This document shows, in pieces, positions 15,490 through 22,811 of a stretch of DNA of 23,194 bases. The translations under genes and the position numbers were made by a program. The DNA lies in assembly GCA_016927675.1 (NCBI GenBank), contig JAFGMF010000288.1:1-23194 (forward strand). The letters are read 5' to 3'. Source of the stretch: Candidatus Cloacimonadota bacterium. Lineage in GTDB: Bacteria > Cloacimonadota > Cloacimonadia > Cloacimonadales > TCS61. How positions within the stretch are numbered: the first letter of the stretch is position 1; every line of letters begins with the position of its first letter. The notes under the pieces were generated by a model. The model ran no database searches, was not told the origin of the DNA, and was given only the letters and a program-made list of their open reading frames with translations.

Positions 15490-16236
15490 TTAACCTTCAA
15501 TCCTCGATAAATACTCATTTTCCAGGTTTGCCAGATCTTCCCGGGAGTTGATCCCGGTCGCTTCCAGATTATCGGCAAGGATCAGTGAACGTACTTTTAT
15601 CCCATTCTGTAACATTATTTCCAGGGTATCAGTCAAATAATATTCCTGCTGTTTGTTTTTGTTGGTGATCTTCTCCAGGCTGTCAAACAAAGCCTGGGCA
15701 TCAAAACAGTAAATACCGGTGTTGATCTCTCTGATCTGTCTTACGGATTCATCGGCATCTTTGTATTCAACAATCCGTTCCACATTGTTCTGATCATCTC
15801 GTACAATTCTGCCATATTTCTGTGGGTCTTCCAATATTGCTGTCAGGACAACACATCCTGCCTGAAATTTATTTTTCTCCGCCTGTAATTTCTGTAATGT
15901 CTCTATTTTTAACAACGGCACATCTCCACAGAGAACGAATATATCCCCGGAAAAATTTTTCAGAACTTGTCTGGCAGACATTACTGCATGTCCTGTACCG
16001 AGTTGTTCAGACTGTTCCACAAAAAAGATCTCATTTTCCTTTCTGGCAGCTTTGATCACAAGTTCTTTTTTATAGCCCACAACAACTGCAATCGGATCAC
16101 AACGGGCAGCCAGTGCAGTATCAAGCACCCAGTTCAACAAGGGCTTTCCAGATAATTCAAAGATCACTTTTGGTCTGGATGATTTCATTCTGGTACCTTT
16201 TCCTGCTGCCAGAATGATTGCTGCTGCTTTGTTCAT
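15490..16236 (-). CDS. GlmU-type nucleotidyltransferase lacking the acetyltransferase domain
   Basis: 248 residues. It matches the N-terminal half of GlmU: ILAAGKGTRMKSSRPKV (~8-24, nucleotide-binding), EQLGTGHAV (~77-85), LCGDVPLL (~102-109), YGRIVRD (~141), EINTGIYCFD (~169-178), QQEYYLTD (~195-202) and ATGINSREDL (~226-235). These are the UDP-GlcNAc pyrophosphorylase signatures. The left-handed beta-helix acetyltransferase (the other ~200 residues of a ~450-residue GlmU) is absent, and the frame ends with a normal stop followed closely by the HIT gene. It should make UDP-GlcNAc from GlcNAc-1-P and UTP; GlcN-1-P acetylation would need another protein. The start is ATG 16236 behind GGAGAG, overlapping folK by 4 bp. 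Another sugar-1-P uridylyltransferase specificity cannot be excluded. Confidence 0.85.
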   Translation of the reverse strand: MNKAAAIILAAGKGTRMKSSRPKVIFELSGKPLLNWVLDTALAARCDPIAVVVGYKKELVIKAARKENEIFFVEQSEQLGTGHAVMSARQVLKNFSGDIFVLCGDVPLLKIETLQKLQAEKNKFQAGCVVLTAILEDPQKYGRIVRDDQNNVERIVEYKDADESVRQIREINTGIYCFDAQALFDSLEKITNKNKQQEYYLTDTLEIMLQNGIKVRSLILADNLEATGINSREDLANLENEYLSRIEG

Positions 16237-16691
16237 GATAGCTCTCCAAATAATTCTTTCATGGTTTTCTGCGTGAGCGGGTGAAGCAAATCAGGACAGA
16301 AATCCCGCATGATTTCCAGAAGATATTTTCTGTGGATAATTCCCGGATGTGGAATTTTAAGATGGGGAAGAGTAACGATCCTGTTTCCGTAAAACAGGAT
16401 GTCGATATCAATTTCACGTGAACTCCATCTTTCTCTTCTATTAGATCTGCCCAGTTCTTTTTCCAGCTTGAGACAGATTTCCAGGGTTGTTTCCGCATCA
16501 TAATTGTTGTCTACTTCAATGATGCAATTTAAAAAATCTGGTTGATCTGTTCTGCCATAGGCTTTACTGTCCAACACAGCAGATCTTCTCAGGATTGTTA
16601 TGCCGGGTTCTTCTGCGAGACGGTCTATTGCCTTGTTGATGTAGGCAAGTCGGTCTCCCAGATTGGAACCGAGGGAAAAATAACAGATCAT
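16233..16691 (-). CDS. folK: HPPK, 2-amino-4-hydroxy-6-hydroxymethyldihydropteridine pyrophosphokinase
   Basis: 152 residues, standard FolK length. Transfers pyrophosphate from ATP to 6-hydroxymethyl-dihydropterin in folate synthesis. LGSNLGDR (~7-14) is the N-terminal signature. QPDFLNCIIEVDN (~50-62) is the family 'P-x-F-L-N-x-x-x' block, and LEKELGRSNRRERWSSREIDIDILFY (~76-101) contains the R-W-x-x-R-x-[IL]-D-[IL]-D-I-L metal/ATP site with both aspartates. LKIPHPGIIHRKYLL (~112-126) matches the conserved P-H-P-x-x-x-x-R-x-F-V-L. The start is ATG 16691, overlapping the folB stop (ATGA), so FolB and FolK, consecutive enzymes, are made coupled. It also overlaps the GlmU-type gene by ATGA. Confidence 0.95.
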   Translation of the reverse strand: MICYFSLGSNLGDRLAYINKAIDRLAEEPGITILRRSAVLDSKAYGRTDQPDFLNCIIEVDNNYDAETTLEICLKLEKELGRSNRRERWSSREIDIDILFYGNRIVTLPHLKIPHPGIIHRKYLLEIMRDFCPDLLHPLTQKTMKELFGELS

Positions 16692-17047
16692 ATGCGTGAA
16701 CGGTCCATTTCAACTTCAACTGAATGCAGCGAACCTTTGATCGGGACGGAAGGTTTTCTAATTCTTACTTTAGCGTTCAGAACAGCCGGAAATGCTGTCA
16801 TCACAGAATCCAGAATCGCATTAGCACAGTTTTCCAGCAGATGAAATTCCTGATTTTCCAGTATATGTTTGATTATCTCATAAACTTTGGTATAATCGAT
16901 CGTATCATTAAGATTTCTGATCCTGCGATCATCTTCCGGATCTGTCCCATAGGTGAAATCGACTATAAATCTCTGTCCTAGTTTTCTTTCTTCGGGATGG
17001 ACACCGTGGTGACCGTAAAAGATCATTTCATGCAGATGAATCTTCAT
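16688..17047 (-). CDS. folB: Dihydroneopterin aldolase
   Basis: 119 residues from ATG 17047, the family length; a longer in-frame reading to 17089 is an overlap artefact with the preceding gene. Converts dihydroneopterin to 6-hydroxymethyl-dihydropterin plus glycolaldehyde, the FolK substrate. MIFYGHHGVHPEERKLGQRF (8-27) holds the conserved F-x-G-x-H-G-x-x-x-E-E segment with Glu20. NDTIDYTKVYE (~45-55) carries the active-site Tyr. ENCANAI (~70-76) corresponds to the conserved L-x-E-x-x-A block, and VRIRKPSVPIKGSLHSVEVE (~93-112) carries the catalytic Lys in the K-P motif. A GAGAG stretch upstream serves as SD. The start lies 20 bp inside the RseC-like gene; the stop overlaps folK (ATGA). Confidence 0.94.
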   Translation of the reverse strand: MKIHLHEMIFYGHHGVHPEERKLGQRFIVDFTYGTDPEDDRRIRNLNDTIDYTKVYEIIKHILENQEFHLLENCANAILDSVMTAFPAVLNAKVRIRKPSVPIKGSLHSVEVEMDRSRI

Positions 17048-17471
17048 TCTCAACTCTCTCGATAATTTCGAAATGTATTTTTCTGGCAAATTTCTTATCC
17101 AGGATATAAATGGCGATCCCGCTTACCAGCAGTCCGAGAAATGATGCGCTAATAGCTAGTGGTTCGGAAAGATGGGCAAAATGGGCTATTAAATAGAATA
17201 ACAGCATCGCAATTATGGGAATTACAAATATTATGAAAGATGAAAGCAGTTTAATCCCCGGTTCAAGATAGATCTTTACCCGATCTCCCGGTTTAAGCTC
17301 AAGATCTGTTTCCACTTTCTGCTCGATTTCGCTTTTTCCGCTTCCGCAGAATGCGTTCATAGTACAGGATTTACAGGCATCACTTCTTCTGAGAATCACA
17401 ACGGCAAAGCCTTTTCCGCTTGATTTTACCTCAGCTATATCTTCACTCGAGATCATCTGTTCTTCATTCAT
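17028..17471 (-). CDS. RseC/MucC-like membrane protein with cysteine motif
   Basis: 147 residues from ATG 17471 (AGGGAGA ~10 nt upstream; a TTG one codon earlier is the alternative). A small N-terminal domain with Cys33-x-x-Cys36 and Cys42 (DACKSCTMNAFCGSGK) leads into a beta segment (DLELKPGDRVKIYLEPG) and two transmembrane helices (~75-95 and ~104-122), ending in a basic tail. This is the layout of the RseC/MucC 'SoxR-reducing' family, linked in other bacteria to the Rnf/Rsx electron-transfer complex and to sigma-E signalling. No rnf/rsx genes are in view, so its partner is unknown here. The cysteines suggest redox or metal binding on the cytoplasmic side. It overlaps the upstream gene by 8 bp (ATGAATGA) and folB by 20 bp. 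Confidence 0.82.
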   Translation of the reverse strand: MNEEQMISSEDIAEVKSSGKGFAVVILRRSDACKSCTMNAFCGSGKSEIEQKVETDLELKPGDRVKIYLEPGIKLLSSFIIFVIPIIAMLLFYLIAHFAHLSEPLAISASFLGLLVSGIAIYILDKKFARKIHFEIIERVENEDSSA

Positions 17472-17943
17472 CAATAACCATCTCCCTGATCTTCTTGATC
17501 ATTCCCGAGGTCGAAAAACCCTGATAATAGGGTAGACTCCTTACTATCCCGCCTTTATGCAATACCAGCTCGGAACCAACGATCTGTTCCGGTTTCCAGT
17601 CACCTCCCTTAACAAGAACATCCGGCTGGATCGAACGGATCAGATTTAAGGGGGTATCTTCATCAAAAATAACGATATAATCTACAAATTCAAGAGCAGA
17701 AAGGATCTCTGCTCGATGTTCCTGAGGTTGCAAAGGCCTGGAATTGCCCTTTAATCTTTTTACCGAATAATCACTGTTCAATCCGACAACCAAAATATCA
17801 CCCAGGTCTGCTGCCTCTTTTAGATAACGAATGTGCCCGAGGTGGAGAAGATCAAAGCATCCGTTGGTAAACACTATTTTTATTTCAGGTTCAAGTTCTC
17901 CCAGTTCTTTGATCAATTCCTGCTTGGATAATAATTTATTCAT
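17464..17943 (-). CDS. rfaE2: D-glycero-beta-D-manno-heptose 1-phosphate adenylyltransferase (HldE C-domain type)
   Basis: 159 residues, a one-domain nucleotidyltransferase. TNGCFDLLHLGHIRYLKEA (~26-44) contains the HxGH-type HLGH at 34-37; VGLNSDYSVKRLKG (~53-66), QEHRAEILSALEFVDYIV, LVKGGDW (110-116) and GFSTSGMI (142-149, the S-T-x-G nucleotide site) complete the family pattern. It transfers AMP to heptose 1-phosphate to make ADP-heptose for the LPS core. In E. coli this is the C-terminal half of HldE; here it is separate, as in many bacteria, and the kinase half is not in the window. ATG 17943 overlaps the purF stop (ATGA). Related FAD synthetase- or CDP-glycerol-type enzymes share the fold, but the KGGDW/GFSTSG pattern favours RfaE2. 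Confidence 0.9.
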   Translation of the reverse strand: MNKLLSKQELIKELGELEPEIKIVFTNGCFDLLHLGHIRYLKEAADLGDILVVGLNSDYSVKRLKGNSRPLQPQEHRAEILSALEFVDYIVIFDEDTPLNLIRSIQPDVLVKGGDWKPEQIVGSELVLHKGGIVRSLPYYQGFSTSGMIKKIREMVIDE

Positions 17944-19304
17944 GCCAGCACCGGATAATTACCATTGAAACAGGCGTAACAGTATGAACAGGGAATTTTT
18001 ACTGATTTGTTGAGATCTTCAATACTCAGGTAATGTAAGGAATCAGCTCCGATATATTCCCTGATCTCGGATATTGTTTTGTTGTTAGCTATCAATTCCT
18101 GGTTCGTCGGAGTATCTATTCCGTAAAAACAGGAAAATTTTACCGGAGGAGAACCAATCCTCAAATGTATTTCTGCTGCTCCTGCTTTGCGGATAAGTTT
18201 GATTATTTTGGAAATAGTTGTTCCCCGGACAATCGAATCATCAACCAGAACAACTCTCTTGCCGTTGAAAAAATTGGGCAGAGGATTGAATTTCTGATAG
18301 ACACTTTCATCACGAATAGTCTGCTGTGGTTTGATGAAAGTGCGACCTACATAATGATTTCTGATCAGACCAAGTTCCAGGGGAAGGTTTTTCTGCCGGG
18401 CATAACCAAGAGCTATAAAATTTGATGAGTCCGGAACCGGCACTACAATGTCCGCTTCTACCGGATCATTTTCAGCCAGTCTGGCTCCGATTGTCTGCCT
18501 TACCCGGTATACATCTTCACCGAAAATTTCACTGTCTGGTCTGGAAAAATAGATATGCTCGAAAATGCAGTGCTGTTCACATTCAGTATTCCTGAACTCT
18601 TCAGGATTTCCCGGAATAACCCGGTAACCGTCTTTACCCACAACAACAATTTCTCCGGCATTGACTTCTTTCTTCCATTCCGGATTGAGAATGTCCAGAG
18701 CGCAACTTTCTGAGGCGGCAACAAAAGTTCCATCGGAAAGAACGCTATAGCTGAGCGGACGGAATGCGTACGGATCCTTGAAGATATACAATTCACTCTT
18801 TGTTGCCAATACGCTTGAATATGCACCTTTTACATATTTCATCATTTTTCTGATCGCATCAACGATCGGTTTTCCTTTTTTCTCAACCTGATAAACGATG
18901 TATTTCAGGATCAGTTCACCGTCATTGGAACTGGCAAAATATACACCCTTACTTTCCAGAACTTTTCTTATCTCCTGATAATTTACGATATCACCATTGC
19001 TGGTAAGTGCATAGCAGGGACCCGATAGAGTTTCCACAACATGAGGCTGAGAATTGTATTCGGAAGATATCCCACAGGTAGGATAACGAACATGCCCGAT
19101 AGCAATTCTGCCATCAAGCTGTTGTAATTTCTGCGGAGTAAAAACCTCTTTTACCAAACCCATTTTCTTACGCAGTTTGATGGTTATCCCGTTATTAACC
19201 GCCATCCCGCAACTTTCCTGACCTCGATGCTGTTCGGCAAACATCCCCAGGGCAGCTAGCTCTGCGGCAGATTCATTGTTATAAATACCAATTATACCAC
19301 ACAT
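17940..19304 (-). CDS. purF: Amidophosphoribosyltransferase
   Basis: 454 residues. First committed step of purine synthesis: PRPP + glutamine to 5-phosphoribosylamine. The N-terminal nucleophile is Cys2 (MCGIIGIY) directly after Met, so no propeptide needs removal beyond Met. The glutaminase domain (1-~230) has AEQHRGQESCGMA and ALTSNGDIVNY. The phosphoribosyltransferase domain has the PRPP loop VVLVDDSIVRGTT (351-363) and IGSPPVK. Cys246 (HCIFEHIYFSRPDS), Cys392 (SCFYGIDTPT), Cys442 and Cys445 (YCYACFNG) correspond to the four [4Fe-4S] ligands of the B. subtilis-type enzyme, so an oxygen-sensitive cluster is expected. AGGAAAA precedes ATG 19304, 5 bp after plsY. No other purine gene is in the window. 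Confidence 0.96.
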   Translation of the reverse strand: MCGIIGIYNNESAAELAALGMFAEQHRGQESCGMAVNNGITIKLRKKMGLVKEVFTPQKLQQLDGRIAIGHVRYPTCGISSEYNSQPHVVETLSGPCYALTSNGDIVNYQEIRKVLESKGVYFASSNDGELILKYIVYQVEKKGKPIVDAIRKMMKYVKGAYSSVLATKSELYIFKDPYAFRPLSYSVLSDGTFVAASESCALDILNPEWKKEVNAGEIVVVGKDGYRVIPGNPEEFRNTECEQHCIFEHIYFSRPDSEIFGEDVYRVRQTIGARLAENDPVEADIVVPVPDSSNFIALGYARQKNLPLELGLIRNHYVGRTFIKPQQTIRDESVYQKFNPLPNFFNGKRVVLVDDSIVRGTTISKIIKLIRKAGAAEIHLRIGSPPVKFSCFYGIDTPTNQELIANNKTISEIREYIGADSLHYLSIEDLNKSVKIPCSYCYACFNGNYPVLA

Positions 19305-19309
19305 TTTTC

Positions 19310-19936
19310 CTAACCTTTATGAAATCTGATCCTGTTTTCACTGCCAGTCAATAATCTTCTGATGTTACTGCGATGACCGATAAAAATAAATATCACTGTG
19401 ATCGTGACAAAGCCGAAAAGCTCCGGCTCGGAAAATCCGTTTTTAATGTTTGTATGAAGTTGTATCAGGAATAGTGTTAAAGCAGCCAGCAGAGAGCCGA
19501 GAGAGACATAGCGGCTGATGATCACTGTACAGATGAAGACGATCAGAGCTGCCAGAGAGGTAAGCGGAACAAGATAGAAAAATACTCCTGCCGAAGTAGC
19601 TACACCTTTACCACCTTTGAACTTCAGAAATATCGGGAACATGTGCCCCAAAATAGCAGCCAGGCCTGTTAAAATCAATGTAAGACTGGCAGGATTAGCG
19701 ATTGATTTCTGCAACAGAAAGATTGCCAGAATCCCTTTACCGACATCCAGCAGCAGCGCAATCAATCCGTATTTCCACCCGAGAACTCTGAGAACATTAG
19801 TCGCACCCACATTCCTGCTGCCATGCTTCCTGATATCAACGCGGCGAAATATCATCCCGGTGAGATAACTGAAAGGGATCGACCCGATCAGGTAACCCAG
19901 CAGGATAAACGCACTAATCACGAAATAGTGATTCAT
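19310..19936 (-). CDS. plsY: Acyl-phosphate:glycerol-3-phosphate acyltransferase
   Basis: 208 residues, multi-pass inner-membrane protein. Acylates glycerol-3-phosphate at position 1 with acyl phosphate, starting phospholipid synthesis. Conserved motif 1: GSIPFSYLTG (~18-27) and HGSRNVGATNVLRVLG (~38-53). Motif 2: LKFKGGKGVATSAG (~103-116), the glycine-rich substrate loop. Motif 3: GHRSNIRRLLTGSENRI (~187-203). About five hydrophobic segments alternate with these motifs. The start is ATG 19936 with AGGAG 6 nt upstream; it overlaps the 3' end of der by 23 bp, and purF begins 5 bp after its stop. The partner PlsX is not in view. Confidence 0.95.
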   Translation of the reverse strand: MNHYFVISAFILLGYLIGSIPFSYLTGMIFRRVDIRKHGSRNVGATNVLRVLGWKYGLIALLLDVGKGILAIFLLQKSIANPASLTLILTGLAAILGHMFPIFLKFKGGKGVATSAGVFFYLVPLTSLAALIVFICTVIISRYVSLGSLLAALTLFLIQLHTNIKNGFSEPELFGFVTITVIFIFIGHRSNIRRLLTGSENRIRFHKG

Positions 19937-21251
19937 CTCTGCTCCTGAAAAACAATCTGATCGTAGCTCCTTCGAAACGGTAGGTATCTCTCAATTGATT
20001 ATGCAGATAACGTTTATAATGTTCTGAGATTAATTTCTTATTGTTGCAGAAAAAGACGAAAGATGGAGGTTTGGTTTTTACCTGGGTGCAATAGAAAATC
20101 CTGGCATGTTTACCGCTGGAATGAGATGGCTGGAATTTTCCGACTACCTTTACCAGGAACCTGTTCAGCTCTGATGTCGGAATTCTTTTACTACTCTCTT
20201 CATGAACACGAAGGATCAATTCAAGGATCCTGCGAACTCTCTGACCAGTCAATGCTGAGATAAAAACAACCGGAGCATATTCCAGAAAAGGAAGTTTATC
20301 TTTTACCCTGGCAACAAATTGCCCGGGAGTAGAATTGTCTTTACTGATCAGATCCCATTTATTGACTACAAGAATTATCTCTTTAAAATGCCTTACGGCA
20401 TAAGACGCGATTTTCTGATCCTGGGTTGCAATTTCACTGGTCGCATCCAGGATCAACAGAACAATATCAGAGTTATCGATACTTTCGATGGTTCGAACCG
20501 TGCTGAAATATTCCACTCCGTATTTTACCCGTTGCCTTCGCCTTAAACCGGCTGTATCAACGAAGATCAAATTCCAGTCAAAATACTTCAGTTTGTAATC
20601 GTTCGCATCCCTGGTCGTCCCGGGAACTTCATCCACTATGTTGATCTCTTCTCCGGCAAACTTGTTCAGCAAAGATGATTTCCCGACATTCGGTCTGCCA
20701 ATCATGGCAATTTTAATCGTTTTCCCGGATTCATCTTCAGGTTCAGGAGATGTTTCGGGAAGTTTTCCGATCAGGAGATCAAGAAAATTACCGGTATTAC
20801 GACCATGAACAGCAGCAACGGGAAAAGCTTCACCAAAACCGAGTTGAAGAAAATCATATACTTCGAGCTGATCCTTTTCATTATCAACTTTATTGGCAAC
20901 CAGAATTACCTTATCTTTATGCGGATAAAGTGTTCTGGCTATGCTCAGATCTCCGTCGGTAGCACCTACTTTTGCATCAACCAGAAATATGATCAGGTCT
21001 GCTTCGCTAATCGCAAGTTCTGCCTGGTACTTGACGGCAGTATCGATGTTGTCTGTTGATCCTGGCTTGATCCCGCCAGTATCAACAACATAAAAACTCT
21101 GTCCCGACCATTCTGCCATTTCATATTTGCGATCACGGGTGATCCCCTCTTCATGATGAACTATTGCACTCCGCTTTCTGCATATTCTATTGAACAGGGT
21201 CGATTTCCCGACATTCGGCCTGCCAACTATAGCAACAATGTTCTTTCTCAT
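19914..21251 (-). CDS. der: Ribosome-associated GTPase Der (EngA)
   Basis: 445 residues, two tandem GTPase domains followed by a KH-like domain, the unique Der layout; needed for 50S subunit maturation. First G domain: GRPNVGKST (10-18), GITRD, DTGG (57-60), NKVD (120-123). Second G domain: GRPNVGKSS (185-193), GTTRDAND, DTAGLRRR (232-239), NKWD (297-300). C-terminal KH part ~350-440 (KTKPPSFVFFCNN; YKRYLHNQLRDTYRFEGATI), the canonical Der ending. First gene of the long minus-strand run, with the divergent intergenic region upstream, so it probably carries the main promoter. The start is ATG 21251; AAAGG and AGGG lie upstream. Confidence 0.96.
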   Translation of the reverse strand: MRKNIVAIVGRPNVGKSTLFNRICRKRSAIVHHEEGITRDRKYEMAEWSGQSFYVVDTGGIKPGSTDNIDTAVKYQAELAISEADLIIFLVDAKVGATDGDLSIARTLYPHKDKVILVANKVDNEKDQLEVYDFLQLGFGEAFPVAAVHGRNTGNFLDLLIGKLPETSPEPEDESGKTIKIAMIGRPNVGKSSLLNKFAGEEINIVDEVPGTTRDANDYKLKYFDWNLIFVDTAGLRRRQRVKYGVEYFSTVRTIESIDNSDIVLLILDATSEIATQDQKIASYAVRHFKEIILVVNKWDLISKDNSTPGQFVARVKDKLPFLEYAPVVFISALTGQRVRRILELILRVHEESSKRIPTSELNRFLVKVVGKFQPSHSSGKHARIFYCTQVKTKPPSFVFFCNNKKLISEHYKRYLHNQLRDTYRFEGATIRLFFRSRDESLFRD

Positions 21252-21420
21252 AACCCTGCCTTTATAATTCCATCCTTATTTTTCAGGTCAATCTCCGTTG
21301 CCCAGCTTATTTGTCAAATTAAAATGCGCCCCATGAGATAACCCTGAATTAAATATTCACTTGACAGGTTGAAGGTTCTGAAATTTTTCAGAAATACATT
21401 TTCAACACTAGGGAGGCTAA
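21252..21420. promoter_or_regulatory. Divergent intergenic region between der (-) and tldD (+)
   Basis: 169 bp without genes, the only place where both large transcription units face away from each other, so promoters in both directions are expected. For tldD a perfect TTGACA lies at 21361-21366, but the hexamer 17 bp later is T-rich (TTTTTC), not a good -10. For der a TTGACA on the minus strand lies at 21317-21312, with AGATTG 17 nt on. A second pair (TTGACC at 21291-21286, TATAAA at 21266-21261) would start transcription almost at the ATG and is unlikely. tldD has a strong SD, GGGAGG, 4 nt before its ATG. Precise promoters remain unassigned. Confidence 0.5.
21376..21393. repeat. Perfect 18-bp inverted repeat upstream of tldD
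   Basis: TTCTGAAA-TT-TTTCAGAA: two 8-bp arms that are exact reverse complements, with 2 bp between. It begins 10 bp after the TTGACA at 21361-21366 and ends 27 bp before the tldD ATG, where a repressor would block RNA polymerase. The 2-bp gap is too short for a good RNA hairpin loop, so a dimeric protein operator is the better reading. No regulator gene is in the window. Confidence 0.5.
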
Positions 21421-22803
21421 ATGATTTCTGAAACACTTATCAGTAAAGTACTTGATCAAGCACTTTCGCAAGGAGCAGATTTCGCAGATATTTTTATCGA
21501 AAACACTTATAATTCCAGGATCAATTTTAACGACAATAAAACCAGACAAAGTATTGCCGGAAAAGATTTTGGCGCCGGAGTAAGAGTGTTCTACGGTCAA
21601 ACTTCGATTTATGCTTTTACCAATGATCTGAGCGAAAAATCACTGCTCGAAGCAGCCAGTGCGATTAGCAAAGCAGCTAAAGGTGATCATCAAAAAACGA
21701 TCATCGACCTTACCAGAAAAAATATCAATAACATCCATCCGGTTAAAATCTCCAATAATAGCGTATCCAAACAGGAGAAGATTGATTTTATCCGTAAGAT
21801 AAACCAGGCTTCCAGGGATTTCAGCGATCTTATTACTCAAGTCGATGTCACCATGATGGAAAAGATGCAGCATGTAATGATCGCCAATAGTGAAGGACTG
21901 CTTGTTGAGGATGACAGAACCTATTCCCGCATTCATGTCAGTTCGATTGCAACCCGTGGAAATGAAAAACAGACAGGCACTGCAGGACCCGGAGCCCTTG
22001 CCGGCTATGAATTCTTTCTTAAGCTTGATCCTGCCGAACTTGGACGGGATACGGCTCGCCGGGCTGTTACGATGTTGAATGCCGATTATGCTCCGAGTGG
22101 AAAATTTCCCGTAGTTATTGATAATGGTTTTGGCGGAGTCATCTTTCATGAAGCCTGCGGGCATTCACTGGAAACTACATCGGTTGCCAAAGGTGCTTCG
22201 ATCTTTGCCGGTAAAATGGATCAGCAGATCGCTTCACCTCTGGTAACGGCAATTGATGATGGTACCATTCCCTGCGAATGGGGCAGCGAGAATATTGATG
22301 ATGAAGGGATGCCAACCCAGAAGACCGTTCTGATCGACAAAGGAATCCTCAGATCCTACATGGTGGATCGGATGGGTAGCATTAAAACAGGATTCGACCG
22401 AACAGGAAGTGGCAGAAAACAATCTTATCGGTTTGCACCCACTTCGAGAATGCGGAATACCTATATTGCCAACGGGACCAGCAGATTTGAGGATCTGATC
22501 TCTTCTGTAGATTACGGAATTTATGCCCGAAAAATGGGAGGTGGATCAGTGCTGCCCGGTACCGGTAATTTCAACTTTGCTGTCGCCGAAGGATATATTA
22601 TCCGCAATGGTAAAATTGCAGAACCTGTAAGAGGTGCCACTCTGATCGGTAACGGAGCAGATGCACTCATGAAAATAAGTATGATAGCAGATAACCTGAA
22701 AATGTCTCAAGGTATGTGCGGCTCGGTGAGCGGAAGTATACCGGCAAATGTTGGACAGCCCGCATTAAAAATTGATGAGATTATCGTCGGTGGAAGGAAA
22801 TAG
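21421..22803 (+). CDS. tldD: TldD, zinc metalloprotease subunit
   Basis: 460 residues. Half of the TldD/TldE heterodimer, which degrades or trims unfolded and modified peptides (microcin B17 maturation, CcdA turnover in E. coli). The zinc site is His243-E-A-C-G-His248 in FHEACGHSLE, with the third ligand probably Cys433 in QGMCGSVSGS, as known for TldD. N-terminal part: GAGVRVFYGQTSIYAFTNDL (~51-70). Middle: VVIDNGFGGVIFHE (~231-244). C-terminal: GTGNFNFAVAEGYIIRNGKI and ALKIDEIIVGG (the usual V-G-G end). The start is ATG 21421, GGGAGG 4 nt upstream. tldE follows after 8 bp. First gene of the rightward unit; no RiPP precursor or synthetase gene is visible nearby. Confidence 0.94.
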   Translation: MISETLISKVLDQALSQGADFADIFIENTYNSRINFNDNKTRQSIAGKDFGAGVRVFYGQTSIYAFTNDLSEKSLLEAASAISKAAKGDHQKTIIDLTRKNINNIHPVKISNNSVSKQEKIDFIRKINQASRDFSDLITQVDVTMMEKMQHVMIANSEGLLVEDDRTYSRIHVSSIATRGNEKQTGTAGPGALAGYEFFLKLDPAELGRDTARRAVTMLNADYAPSGKFPVVIDNGFGGVIFHEACGHSLETTSVAKGASIFAGKMDQQIASPLVTAIDDGTIPCEWGSENIDDEGMPTQKTVLIDKGILRSYMVDRMGSIKTGFDRTGSGRKQSYRFAPTSRMRNTYIANGTSRFEDLISSVDYGIYARKMGGGSVLPGTGNFNFAVAEGYIIRNGKIAEPVRGATLIGNGADALMKISMIADNLKMSQGMCGSVSGSIPANVGQPALKIDEIIVGGRK

Positions 22804-22811
22804 GAGGAGAA

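Noticed and set aside
17048..17089. 14-residue upstream extension of FolB
   Set aside because: It lies in the preceding gene's coding region; ATG 17047 gives the standard family length and N-terminal strand.
21261..21291. TTGACC/TATAAA as the der promoter
   Set aside because: Spacing is 19 bp and the transcript would begin at the ribosome binding site, leaving almost no leader.
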